Assembly: GCA_035499295.1 (NCBI GenBank)
Contig: DATJZG010000156.1
Coordinates: forward strand, 23,988 to 87,987
Reading direction: 5' to 3'
Length of the DNA: 64,000 bases
Source: DATJZG01 sp035499295
Lineage (GTDB): Bacteria > Myxococcota > Myxococcia > Myxococcales > Anaeromyxobacteraceae
Shown here: positions 47,691 through 56,132 of the stretch, one piece after another
Layout of the letters: the number at the start of each line of letters is the position of its first letter
Position numbering within the stretch: the stretch's first letter is position 1
Notes under the pieces: generated by a model
The model's database searches: none
What the model saw: only the letters and a program-made list of their open reading frames with translations
What the model was told of the DNA's origin: nothing
Translations under genes and position numbers: made by a program

Positions 47691-49516
47691 CCCTGCGCCG
47701 CCGGCTGCTCCTCGCCCAGGCGCCGCTCGCCACCGCGCTCGTGCTGGTGGGGGCGGCCTCCCTGCGCACCGTCACCTTCCTGGGGGAGAGCTCCGAGAAC
47801 ATCCTCAAGGACAACTACCGGAGCGTGCTGGCCGCCCAGCGGATGAACGGCGCCCTCGACGTCCTCGACCGGGACGCGCTGGCGCGCGCCATGGGTCGCG
47901 GGGGCGCCGCACAGGATGCCACCGCCCGCCAGCACTTCGAGTCCGAGCTCAGGGTCCAGGAGGGGAACATCACCGAGCCGGGCGAGGCCGAGGCGACGAG
48001 GGACCTGCGCACCGCCTGGGAGAAGTACCAGCAGGCGCTCGCCTCCGCCGGGTCGTCCCGGGAGCCCATCGCCGCCTACCTGGACTCGGTGCACGGCGCC
48101 TCGATGACGGTCCGCGGGGCGACCGACGAGGTGCTCGCCATCAACCAGGACGCCATGGTCCGCAAGAGCAACCTGGCGCGGCGCACCTCCGACCGGCTCC
48201 TCTACCTCATGGTGGCGGCCACGCTGGCCGCGCTCGGCCTCGGCCTCCTCTCCTCCACCACCCTCACCGCCCGCATCGTGCGGCCGGTGTCGGTGCTCTC
48301 GCAGGCGGTGCGACGCTTCGGCGAGGGCGACCTGGAGGCGCGCGTCCGCCCGAAGGGACAGGACGAGATCGCCGAACTGGGCCGGGAGTTCGACACCATG
48401 GCCGACCGGCTCGAGGAGTACCGCAAGAGCTCGCTCGGCGACCTCCTCCAGGCCCAGCAAGCTTCCCAGGCGGCCATCGACAGCCTTCCCGACCCGGTGC
48501 TGGTGGTGGACACCGAAGGGGTTGTCCTGAACCTCAATCAGGCGGCGGAGGCGCTGCTCCGGCTCCCGCCGGGGGAGGGGGTCGGCAAGCCCCTGCACTC
48601 GCTCGACCCGGCGCTGCGCGAGCGGCTGGAGGCGGTGCGCGCCCACGTGCTCGAGGGGAAGGGGGCGGTGGTCCCGCGCGGCTTCGAGGAGGCGGTTCGT
48701 GTCGAGCTGCCCGACGGGCCGCGCCGGCTCCTGCCGCGCGCCACCGCGCTCTACTCGGCCGAGGGGACGGTGACCGGCGTCACCATCGTGCTGCAGGACG
48801 TGACGCGCCTCATGCGCTTCGACGAGCTGAAGAACGATCTGGTGGCGACCGTGGCCCACGAGTTCCGGACGCCGCTCACCTCGCTCCACATGGCCATCCA
48901 CCTGCTCGCCGAGGAGGCCGCCGGCCCGCTCACCGAGAGCCAGGCCGATCTCACCCAGGCCGCCCGCCAGGACTGCGAGCGACTGCAGGCCATCGTCGAC
49001 GACATCCTCGACCTCTCGCGCATCCAGGCCGGCCGCATCGAGCTGCACGCGAAGCCCATCGACGCGCGCTGGCTGACGGCGCAGGCGGCGGCGGGGGTCG
49101 AGCCGTCGGCGCGCGCCTCCGGCATCGCGCTCGTGGTCGAGTCCCCGGACGAGCCCTTGCCGGTGCACGCCGACCCGGAGCGCGTCGACGTGGTGCTCAC
49201 CAACCTCCTCGGGAACGCGGTGCGCCACACCCCGGAGGGCGGCCGCATCACCGCGCGGGTGAAGGCGCACGGGCCGGCGGTCCGCTTCGAGGTGGAGGAC
49301 AACGGCTCGGGAATCCCGCGCCAGTACCAGGAGCGCATCTTCGAGCGGTTCTTCCAGGTGCCCGGCGGGAAGCGCGGCGGCGTCGGCCTCGGGCTCTACA
49401 TCTCGCGCGAGATCGTGCGCGCCCACGGCGGAGACATGGGGGTGGAGAGCGACGAGGGCAAGGGCAGCACCTTCTGGTTCACCCTGCCCGCGGCCATCGC
49501 CGCCCCCGGGGCCTAG
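47687..49516 (+). CDS. Membrane histidine kinase with HAMP and PAS, partner of truncated KdpD
   Basis: A 609-residue sensor kinase. Two membrane segments (about 8-27 and 168-190) enclose a 140-residue periplasmic helical region, then HAMP (IVRPVSVLSQAVRRFGEGDL), PAS (about 270-370), HisKA with His391 (VAHEFRTPLTSLHM), and HATPase (NLLGNAVRHTPEGG, DNGSGIPRQYQERIF, GGVGLGLYISREIV). This is the NtrB/KinB-like layout and quite unlike KdpD's four-helix sensor. GTG 47687 overlaps the truncated KdpD stop. It converges on the response regulator, with the two stop regions overlapping by 4 bp, so it probably phosphorylates that regulator. Confidence 0.9.
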   Translation: MTLRRRLLLAQAPLATALVLVGAASLRTVTFLGESSENILKDNYRSVLAAQRMNGALDVLDRDALARAMGRGGAAQDATARQHFESELRVQEGNITEPGEAEATRDLRTAWEKYQQALASAGSSREPIAAYLDSVHGASMTVRGATDEVLAINQDAMVRKSNLARRTSDRLLYLMVAATLAALGLGLLSSTTLTARIVRPVSVLSQAVRRFGEGDLEARVRPKGQDEIAELGREFDTMADRLEEYRKSSLGDLLQAQQASQAAIDSLPDPVLVVDTEGVVLNLNQAAEALLRLPPGEGVGKPLHSLDPALRERLEAVRAHVLEGKGAVVPRGFEEAVRVELPDGPRRLLPRATALYSAEGTVTGVTIVLQDVTRLMRFDELKNDLVATVAHEFRTPLTSLHMAIHLLAEEAAGPLTESQADLTQAARQDCERLQAIVDDILDLSRIQAGRIELHAKPIDARWLTAQAAAGVEPSARASGIALVVESPDEPLPVHADPERVDVVLTNLLGNAVRHTPEGGRITARVKAHGPAVRFEVEDNGSGIPRQYQERIFERFFQVPGGKRGGVGLGLYISREIVRAHGGDMGVESDEGKGSTFWFTLPAAIAAPGA

Positions 49517-50883
49517 CGACCGTACTTCTTCCGCTTGCGCCACAGGGTCGAGGCGTCGAGCCCCAGGATGCGGGCCGCCTCCTCCTGGGTGGCGGTGCGG
49601 GCCAGCACCCGCAGGATGTGCTCGCGCTCGATGTCGTCGACCGAGTAGTCCCCTCCCAGCGTCGGGATCCCGGTGGCGTGCCCGGCCATGCGCTCGGGGA
49701 AGCTCTCGGGCTCGAGCACCTGGCCCGGCGAGAGGATCACGGCGCGCTCGATGGCGTTGCGGAGCTCGCGCACGTTGCCGGGCCAGGGCCAGGCGAGCAG
49801 CATCCGGGCGGCGGCGGGGGAGAGCTCCGGAGGGGCGCGCCGGGCCTGCCGGGCGAAGAAGGCGATGAAGCCGCGGGCGAGCGCCACGATGTCCTCGGGC
49901 CTCTCCCGCAGCGGGGGAACGGTCACCTCGACCACGTTGAGCCGGTAGAGGAGGTCCTCCCGGAAGCGCCCCTCCTTCACGTCCGACTCCAGGTCGCGGT
50001 TGGTGGCGGCGACGATGCGAACGTCGGCGGTGCGGGTGCGGTTCTCGCCCACGCGCTCGAAGCGCTTCTCCTGGAGGAAGCGGAGGAGCTTCGCCTGCAG
50101 GCCGGGCGAGATCTCGCCCACCTCGTCGAGGAAGACCGTCCCGCCCTCCGCCGCCTCGACGCGCCCCTCCTGGTCGCGCACCGCCCCGGTGAAGGCGCCG
50201 CGCGCGTGTCCGAAGAGCTCGCTCGCCAACAGCTCCTCCGAGAGCGTCGGGCAGTTCACCACCACGAAGGGGTGGTCGCGCCGGGGACTGGTGGCGTGGA
50301 TGCTGCGCGCCAACAGCCCCTTCCCGGTCCCGTTCTCGCCGCGCAGGAGCACGGCGACGTCGTGCGCGCCGGTGCGGGTGAGCGTCTCGAGCACGCTGCG
50401 CATCCGCGGAGAGTTCGACTCGAGCTGCGCCTCCGGGGCCGCCTCGGCGAGGCGACTCTCCAGGTCCACCACCCGCATGGACGCAGCGCGGCGCTCCCGC
50501 GCCGCCTCCACCTGGTGGCGGATCTGTGCGGGAGTGAAGGGCTTCGGCAGGTAGTCCTTCGCCCCCCGCTTGATCGCCTCCACCGCGGTGTCGAAGGTGG
50601 CGTAGGCGGTGACCACCACGATGTCGAGCCCGGGGCGCTCGGCGAGGAGCTTCGGCACGAGGTCGAGGCCGCTCTCGTTCCCGAGGCGGAGGTCGCAGAA
50701 GGCGAGGTCGTAGGGAGCGAAGCGCAGCGCCTCCAGAGCGGCGGCCCCGGTGGTCGCCTTCTGGACGCGACAGCCGGCGCCCTCGAGGCAGAGGGCCAGC
50801 GTGTCGCGAATGTTCGGCTCGTCGTCGACGACGAGAACGCGCATCGCCGGAGGGGATGGCTCCGTCACGGCTTCGGCAGGCAT
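49513..50883 (-). CDS. Sigma-54-dependent response regulator (NtrC/AlgB-like)
   Basis: A 456-residue activator. Receiver: acidic DDEPN at 20-24 and phospho-acceptor Asp64 in AFCDLRLGNE. AAA+ domain: Walker A RGENGTGKGLLARSIHATSP, the sigma-54 contact loop GAFTGAVRD, Walker B GGTVFLDEVGEI, and RFREDLLYRLNVV. The C-terminal Fis-type helix-turn-helix (TQEEAARILGLDASTLWRKR) is present. It should activate sigma-54 RNA polymerase from distant sites. ATG 50883 follows GAGAGGGA. A candidate -24/-12 promoter lies 30-45 bp upstream, and it takes KdpE's place beside kdp; KdpE itself is a winged-helix OmpR-type protein, so the swap is notable. Confidence 0.93.
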   Translation of the reverse strand: MPAEAVTEPSPPAMRVLVVDDEPNIRDTLALCLEGAGCRVQKATTGAAALEALRFAPYDLAFCDLRLGNESGLDLVPKLLAERPGLDIVVVTAYATFDTAVEAIKRGAKDYLPKPFTPAQIRHQVEAARERRAASMRVVDLESRLAEAAPEAQLESNSPRMRSVLETLTRTGAHDVAVLLRGENGTGKGLLARSIHATSPRRDHPFVVVNCPTLSEELLASELFGHARGAFTGAVRDQEGRVEAAEGGTVFLDEVGEISPGLQAKLLRFLQEKRFERVGENRTRTADVRIVAATNRDLESDVKEGRFREDLLYRLNVVEVTVPPLRERPEDIVALARGFIAFFARQARRAPPELSPAAARMLLAWPWPGNVRELRNAIERAVILSPGQVLEPESFPERMAGHATGIPTLGGDYSVDDIEREHILRVLARTATQEEAARILGLDASTLWRKRKKYGR

Positions 50884-50912
50884 GAGTCCCTCTCTCGCAG
50901 ACTAGCCACGCT

Positions 50913-50928
50913 AGCGGCTTTCGTGCCA
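50913..50928 (-). promoter_or_regulatory. Candidate sigma-54 promoter of the regulator gene
   Basis: Minus strand TGGCACGAAAGCCGCT: the -24 element TGGCACG is exact, GG-N10-GC spacing is exact, and only the two T of the -12 TTGC differ. The predicted start is near 50903, about 20 bases before the ATG. Confidence 0.6.
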
Positions 50929-51007
50929 GCAGCACCTAGGGTGGCCGACCCTTCGGGCTTGTTTCCCCTGGGTTTCTCCCGGCTGGCGGCCGCGTCCCCG
51001 CTTGCTC

Positions 51008-51053
51008 GCAAACCGCGCACAGCCCTGACGGGAAACGAGCAGGAGGGGTTTGC
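51008..51053. promoter_or_regulatory. GCAAACC / GGTTTGC inverted repeat
   Basis: 7-bp arms at 51008-51014 and 51047-51053 with a 32-nt loop, between the regulator and the first KimA-like gene. The right arm overlaps a TGC-N5-GCA dyad. No U-run follows. Confidence 0.35.
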
Positions 51054-51065
51054 AGATTGCACGCC
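51050..51065 (+). promoter_or_regulatory. Candidate regulator dyad 1 in K+ intergenic region
   Basis: TTGCAGATTGCACGCC contains TGC-N5-GCA (51051-51061) and agrees with the kdp-upstream site at 12 of 16 positions, including the whole TGCACGCC end. Confidence 0.45.
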
Positions 51066-51077
51066 GCGGAATCGGCG

Positions 51078-51093
51078 GGCTTGCATGTCGCAC
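51078..51093 (-). promoter_or_regulatory. Candidate regulator dyad 2 in K+ intergenic region
   Basis: On the minus strand GTGCGACATGCAAGCC; TGC-N5-GCA at 51082-51092. Its centre is 31 bp (three helical turns) from dyad 1, so proteins would sit on the same face. Both dyads are 150-190 bp from the regulator's predicted start. Confidence 0.5.
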
Positions 51094-51211
51094 GGTTGCG
51101 CGGTCGTTGGGGGTAGCATGGCGGGTCGGCGGGGGTCCCGGAGCCCTCGCGCCGCGGGGCATGGTCGGTGCAGCTGCCGGCGCCGCGCCGAGAACTCCTG
51201 ACGGGGGCGAG

Positions 51212-53191
51212 ATGACCGCGGACAACCTGAAGACCTTCATCCTGGGCAAGCCGCGCGACGTCAAGGACCCGAAGACCTACCACCACATCTCCCTCATCGC
51301 CTTCCTCGCCTGGGTGGGCCTGGGCGCGGACGGGCTCTCCTCCTCCTCCTACGGCCCCGACGAGTCCTACCGGGCGCTCGGCCAGCACCACTGGATGGCC
51401 GTGGGGCTCGCGCTCGCCACCGCCTTCACGGTCTTCATCATCTCCTACGCCTACTCCCGCATCATCGAGCACTTCCCCTTCGGCGGCGGCGGGTACGTGG
51501 TGGCGACGAAGCTCCTCGGCCCCCGCTTCGGGGTCGTCTCCGGCTCCGCGCTCCTCGTCGACTACGTGCTCACCATCTCCACCTCCATCGCCGCCGGCGC
51601 CGACGCCACCTTCAGCTTCCTGCCCCCGAGCTGGCAGTCGTGGAAGCTGGTGGTGGAGTTCACGGCCATCGCCTGCCTGACGGTGCTGAACCTCCGGGGC
51701 GTGAAGGAGTCGGTCTCGATCCTCGCCCCCATCTTCGTGCTCTTCCTCATCACCCACACCATCCTCATCGGCGGGGTCATCCTGTTGCGCGCCGGCGAGC
51801 TCCCCGCCGTGGCGAGGGAGGTGAACGGTCAGTACCACAGCACGGTGGCCCTGCTCGGCTGGGGCGGGATGGCGGCGCTCTTCCTGCGCGCCTACTCCAT
51901 GGGCGCCGGCACCTACACCGGCATCGAGGCGGTCTCGAACGGCCTGCAGATCATGCGCGAGCCCAAGGTCCAGACGGCGAAGAAGACCATGCTCTATATG
52001 GCGACCTCGCTCGCCATCACCGCCGGAGGCATCACCCTCTGCTACCTCCTCGTGCGCGCCAACCCGGTCGAGGGCAAGACGATGAACGCCGTCCTGGTGG
52101 AGGCCTTCGCCGGGCGCTGGGGACCAGGGGGACGGTTCTTCATCTGGCTCACCCTCGGGGCGGAGACCGCCCTCCTCTTCGTCGCCGCCCAGGCCGGCTT
52201 CATCGACGGTCCGCGCGTCATGTCCAACATGGCGAACGACTCCTGGCTGCCGCACCGCTTCGGTCAGCTCTCGAACCGCCTCTCGATGCAGGACGGCATC
52301 CTGCTCATCTCGGCGGCCTCCATCGGCACCCTGCTCTACACCCGCGGCGACACGAGCACGCTCGTGCTCATGTACTCCATCAACGTGTTCCTCACCTTCT
52401 CGCTCTCCGAGATGGGGATGGTCCGCTACTGGATCCGCGAGCGGACGAAGTACCCCGACTGGTACCGGCACATCGTCATCCACATCATCGGCCTCGTCCT
52501 CTGCCTCTCCATCCTGGTGGTGGCGGTGGCGGAGAAGTTCGCCGAGGGAGGGTGGATCACGCTCGTCACCACCGCCATCCTCATCGGCCTGGCCTTCCTC
52601 ATCCGGAGGCACTACGTGGGAGTGAGGAAGAGCCTGCGGCGGCTCGACGAGATCATGACCGGGCTGCCGGTCCAGGGCACCGCCGAGGTGAGGCCCCTCG
52701 ACCCGAAGCAGCCGACCGCCGCGCTCATGGTGGGCAGCTACAGCGGCCTCGGCATCCACCAGATCCTGACGCTCCAGCGCATCTACCCCGGCCACTACAA
52801 GAACCTCATCTTCCTCTCGGTGGGGGTGATCGACTCCGCCAGCATGAAGGGGGTGGAGGAGGTGGAGGTGGTGCGGCGCCGCACCGAGGAGGGCCTGAAG
52901 CGCTACGTCGACCTGGCGCAGCGGCTGGGCTACGCGGCCGACTACCGGATGGCGATCGGGACCGAGGCGGTGGCCGACGGCGTCGCGCTGTGCCGGGAGG
53001 TGGTGAAGGAGTTCCCGCGCGCGGTGTTCTACGCCGGGAAGCTGGTGTTCGAGCGGGAGCGCTGGTTCCAGGGGCTCCTCCACAACGAGACCGCCTACCA
53101 GCTCCAGCGCCGCCTCCAGTTCGCTGGCCTCAATGCCATGGTCCTTCCGGTGCGCGTGCGCGCCGACGAGGACGAGGCGGTGGCGAGCTAG
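51212..53191 (+). CDS. KimA-like APC-family K+ transporter, copy 1
   Basis: A 659-residue membrane protein with about 12 hydrophobic segments and a cytoplasmic C-terminal USP-like domain (about 500-650: LMVGSYSGLGIHQILTLQRI). Features shared with the K+ importer KimA of Bacillus, from memory, are LKTFILGKPRD near the start, GADGLSSSSYGPDESY, FPFGGGGYVVATKLLGP and SGSALLVDYVLTISTSIAAG. Substrate is therefore inferred as K+; a related amino-acid permease is possible. ATG 51212 lies behind GGGGGCGAG. It follows the sigma-54 regulator divergently, next to kdp, which supports a K+ role. The third-position GC is high as in the rest. Confidence 0.85.
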   Translation: MTADNLKTFILGKPRDVKDPKTYHHISLIAFLAWVGLGADGLSSSSYGPDESYRALGQHHWMAVGLALATAFTVFIISYAYSRIIEHFPFGGGGYVVATKLLGPRFGVVSGSALLVDYVLTISTSIAAGADATFSFLPPSWQSWKLVVEFTAIACLTVLNLRGVKESVSILAPIFVLFLITHTILIGGVILLRAGELPAVAREVNGQYHSTVALLGWGGMAALFLRAYSMGAGTYTGIEAVSNGLQIMREPKVQTAKKTMLYMATSLAITAGGITLCYLLVRANPVEGKTMNAVLVEAFAGRWGPGGRFFIWLTLGAETALLFVAAQAGFIDGPRVMSNMANDSWLPHRFGQLSNRLSMQDGILLISAASIGTLLYTRGDTSTLVLMYSINVFLTFSLSEMGMVRYWIRERTKYPDWYRHIVIHIIGLVLCLSILVVAVAEKFAEGGWITLVTTAILIGLAFLIRRHYVGVRKSLRRLDEIMTGLPVQGTAEVRPLDPKQPTAALMVGSYSGLGIHQILTLQRIYPGHYKNLIFLSVGVIDSASMKGVEEVEVVRRRTEEGLKRYVDLAQRLGYAADYRMAIGTEAVADGVALCREVVKEFPRAVFYAGKLVFERERWFQGLLHNETAYQLQRRLQFAGLNAMVLPVRVRADEDEAVAS

Positions 53192-53208
53192 GCTCGCGCC
53201 CCGCGCGC

Positions 53209-53589
53209 CTAGCGATCCTCGCCCGGACCCGGCTCCGCCCGGGCCGCCGGGTGGCCGAGCGCGTCGGCGGTCCTCACCATGCGGCGGTAGGCGCCGAGCT
53301 CGAGGGCGAGGACCACCGGGATGGCGACGAGGAGCGCCAGGGTGCCCCCGAAGGCGAGCGCCCGGACCCAGCTCGCGCACCGGTCCGGCCACGCGATCGC
53401 GAAGGCGGAGAGCCCGACCACCAACGGCAACCCGAGCGTGAGAAGGGAGCGCTCCCCGCGGAGCCCCTGGTAGCGCTGGTGGGCGCGGAGGAGGTCGCGC
53501 ACCGCCTCCTCGCTGCCGGGCGGGACCCGGAACTGGACGACGTCGCGCCCTGCGAGTGCCTTCACGCGCGTTTCTCTCGCAGCATCCAT
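53209..53589 (-). CDS. Small two-segment membrane protein between the KimA-like genes
   Basis: A 126-residue protein. ATG 53589 starts MDAARETRVKALAGRDVVQF, then a helical region (SEEAVRDLLRAHQRYQGLRG) and two membrane segments (LTLGLPLVVGLSAFAIAW and LAFGGTLALLVAIPVVLALE). The C-terminal tail is charged. No family is recognised. It reads against both flanking transporter genes; its stop is 17 bp past the end of copy 1. The ribosome site is weak, so the start is only the likeliest one. Confidence 0.55.
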   Translation of the reverse strand: MDAARETRVKALAGRDVVQFRVPPGSEEAVRDLLRAHQRYQGLRGERSLLTLGLPLVVGLSAFAIAWPDRCASWVRALAFGGTLALLVAIPVVLALELGAYRRMVRTADALGHPAARAEPGPGEDR

Positions 53590-53688
53590 GCCAACCGGCG
53601 GCCCTGCCGCCGCGGTCCGGGAGGGCCCCCATGCCCCGGGAATCGACGGGTTTCCGCGCTCCGCCCGAGGAGGCAGGGACTCGCGTCC

Positions 53689-53699
53689 TGCAAGGTGCA
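53689..53699 (+). promoter_or_regulatory. TGC-N5-GCA dyad before KimA-like copy 2
   Basis: TGCAAGGTGCA, followed by AGG, repeats the extended TGC-N4-TGCA-M-G form of the other three K+-region dyads, about 100 bp before the start codon. Confidence 0.4.
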
Positions 53700-53797
53700 A
53701 GGAGCGAGCGGTGACGCCGCCCGAGTCTTTTCACGCACCGGGCAGGGTGGTAGTGTCCGCGGCCTTCGAGGCGGGCGGCCCCAAAGGGGGAATGCGA

Positions 53798-55858
53798 ATG
53801 GGCAAGGACCCATCGCCAGGGGGCGGAAGACCACCCGGGGCAAAGGCGCCGAACGGCGCCGGGGCGCCGAGCGGGCTCGCGGCGCGCCTCAAGCGAGTCG
53901 TCGTCGGAGCCCCCCGCGACATCGAGGATCCGCACACCTACCACGCCATCTCGCTCGTCGCCTTCCTCGCCTGGGTCGGGCTGGGCGCCGACGGCCTCTC
54001 CTCCTCCTCCTACGGTCCGGACGAGGCCTACCGCGCGCTCGGCAGCCACACGCACCTCGCCGTCGCGCTCGCTCTCGCCACCGCCCTCACGGTGGTGGTG
54101 ATCTCGGTCGCCTACTCCCGCATCATCGAGCGCTTCCCGTTCGGCGGCGGTGGTTACGTGGTCGCCTCGCACCTGCTCGGGCCCCGCTGGGGGGTGGTGT
54201 CGGGCTCCGCGCTGCTCGTCGACTACGTCCTCACCATCTCGGTCTCCATCGCCTCCGGAGGCGATGCGGTCTTCAGCTTCCTGCCGGTCTCGGCGGCGCC
54301 GCTCAAGCTCCCCATCGAGGTGGTCGCCATCCTGGTGCTGGTCGCACTGAACCTGCGCGGGGTGAGGGAGTCGGTGACCGTGCTCACCCCCGTCTTCGGG
54401 CTCTTCCTCGCGACGCACGCGGTGCTCATCCTCGGCGGCATCGGCTCCCACCTCCCGCAGGTGCCGTCGGTCGCGCGGGAGGTCGGAGGCGGGTTCCGGG
54501 ACGGGCTCGCGAACGTGGGCGCCGTCGGGCTCTTCGCCATCTTCCTCAAGGCGTACTCGATGGGCGGCGGGACCTACACCGGCATCGAGGCGGTCTCGAA
54601 CGGCATCCAGATCATGAGGGAGCCCAAGGTCCAGACCGCGAAGCGCACCATGGTACTCATGGCGGTCTCGCTCTCCATCACCGCAGGCGGGATCCTCCTT
54701 TGCTACCTCCTCTTCCGCGCCGTGCCGGTGGAGGGCAAGACGATGAATGCCGTCCTGCTCGAGAACTTCTCCGGCTCCTGGCGCCCGGGCGGGCTTCCCG
54801 TCGGGAGCGCCTTCGTGGTCGTCACGCTGGTGTCGGAGGCGGCGCTGCTCTTCGTCGCCGCCCAGGCCGGATTCATCGACGGCCCTCGCGTGATGGCCAA
54901 CATGGCCGCCGACTCCTGGTGGCCGCATCGCTTCGCGCAGCTCTCCGGTCGCCTCACCATCAAGGACGGGGTGCTGCTCATGGGAGGAGCGTCGCTGCTC
55001 ACCCTTCTCTACACCCGCGGCAGCATCACCGCCCTGGTGACGATGTACTCCATCAACGTCTTCGTGACCTTCTCGCTCTCCCAGGCGTCGATGGTGCGCC
55101 TGTGGCTCGGCAAGAAGGAGGAGGCGGGCAGGAAGCGCGGCCTGGCGGTGCACGGCGTGGCGCTCGCCCTCTGCCTCTCCATCCTCGGCGGCACCGTCTA
55201 CGAGAAGGGCGAGGAGGGAGGGTGGGTGACGATCGCCGTCACCGCCATGGTGGTCGCCCTGTGCTTGGTCATCCACCGCCACTACGTGGGCGTGCAGGCG
55301 AACCTGAAGCGGCTCGACTCCATCATGGAGGCCCTCCCGCAGAGGGGATCGCCCGCGCCGCTCCCCGTCGACCCCCGGACGCCCACCGCGGTCCTGCTGG
55401 TGGGCGGCTACGGCGGCCTCGGGATCCACGCCCTCCTGAGCGTGCAGCGAACCTTCGTCGGCCACTTCCGCAACGTCCTCTTCGTGGGGGTGGGCGTCAT
55501 CGACTCGGCGGCGATGAAGGGGGTGGAGGAGGTGGACCGCGTCCGCCTGCGCACCGATCAGTCGCTGCAGCAGTACGTGGCGCTGGCGCACCGGCTCGGC
55601 ATCCCCGCCGACTACCGCATGGCGGTGGGGACCGAGGCGGTGAGCGAGGCAGAGAAGCTCTGCGCCGCCATCGCCGGGGAGTTCCCGAAGGCCGTCTTCT
55701 TCGCGGGCAAGCTGGTCTTCGAGCGCGAGCGCTGGTACCAGCGCTTCCTTCACAACGAGACTGCCTACCAGATCCAGCGCCGTCTGCAGTTCGCCGGGAT
55801 GAACGCCATGGTGCTGCCGGTGCGCATCCTCGAGACCGGCAGCGGCAACGCGGCGTAG
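53798..55858 (+). CDS. KimA-like APC-family K+ transporter, copy 2
   Basis: A 686-residue paralogue of the gene at 51212. Same layout: a Pro/Gly-rich N-terminal tail (about 35 residues longer), LKRVVVGAPRDIEDP, GADGLSSSSYGPDEAY, FPFGGGGYVVASHLLGP, about 12 membrane segments, and a USP-like C-terminal domain (LLVGGYGGLGIHALLSVQRT). Long stretches are identical or nearly so, showing a tandem duplication. ATG 53798 is seven bases behind AAAGGGGG; an ATG two codons earlier is too close to that site. It probably imports K+; whether the two copies differ in affinity or timing cannot be read. Confidence 0.83.
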   Translation: MGKDPSPGGGRPPGAKAPNGAGAPSGLAARLKRVVVGAPRDIEDPHTYHAISLVAFLAWVGLGADGLSSSSYGPDEAYRALGSHTHLAVALALATALTVVVISVAYSRIIERFPFGGGGYVVASHLLGPRWGVVSGSALLVDYVLTISVSIASGGDAVFSFLPVSAAPLKLPIEVVAILVLVALNLRGVRESVTVLTPVFGLFLATHAVLILGGIGSHLPQVPSVAREVGGGFRDGLANVGAVGLFAIFLKAYSMGGGTYTGIEAVSNGIQIMREPKVQTAKRTMVLMAVSLSITAGGILLCYLLFRAVPVEGKTMNAVLLENFSGSWRPGGLPVGSAFVVVTLVSEAALLFVAAQAGFIDGPRVMANMAADSWWPHRFAQLSGRLTIKDGVLLMGGASLLTLLYTRGSITALVTMYSINVFVTFSLSQASMVRLWLGKKEEAGRKRGLAVHGVALALCLSILGGTVYEKGEEGGWVTIAVTAMVVALCLVIHRHYVGVQANLKRLDSIMEALPQRGSPAPLPVDPRTPTAVLLVGGYGGLGIHALLSVQRTFVGHFRNVLFVGVGVIDSAAMKGVEEVDRVRLRTDQSLQQYVALAHRLGIPADYRMAVGTEAVSEAEKLCAAIAGEFPKAVFFAGKLVFERERWYQRFLHNETAYQIQRRLQFAGMNAMVLPVRILETGSGNAA

Positions 55859-56132
55859 GGCGCGAGGGTAGGCCACGACGACGGGACAAGCCCCCCGGGG
55901 AGCGGATCTTCGCCCGTCGCGTCGGGGACTTGGCGATCGGCGGCGCGCGGGCGATCCCGAAAAACGCAGCCCCCCCCTTTCCACGGCCGAGAAAACGGCG
56001 TAGCGTTTTTGCCGTAGCGAACACCGAACGAGGAGGCCGAGATAGCGGAACCGTCGCAACAAACGACAGACTCGCAGTCTCTGCCGGCCTAGTGCCGGAC
56101 CCGCGCTCGCCCGAGAGCGCTCCAGCCACGAA
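55859..56132. other. Possible small-RNA or remnant locus ending at a hairpin
   Basis: 274 bp with lower GC in its middle (55975-56090). It has a C8 tract, the direct repeat CGTAGCG (twice within about 20 bp), an SD-like GAGGAGG at about 56028 and a frame ending ...AEPSQQTTDSQSLPA before TAG, but no ATG/GTG start. It ends in the strong hairpin at 56133. I cannot tell an RNA from a gene remnant. Confidence 0.35.

Noticed and set aside
50929..51211. A ydaO riboswitch before the KimA-like gene
   Set aside because: Expected by analogy to Bacillus kimA but conserved core sequences are not seen; only a 7-bp inverted repeat is present.
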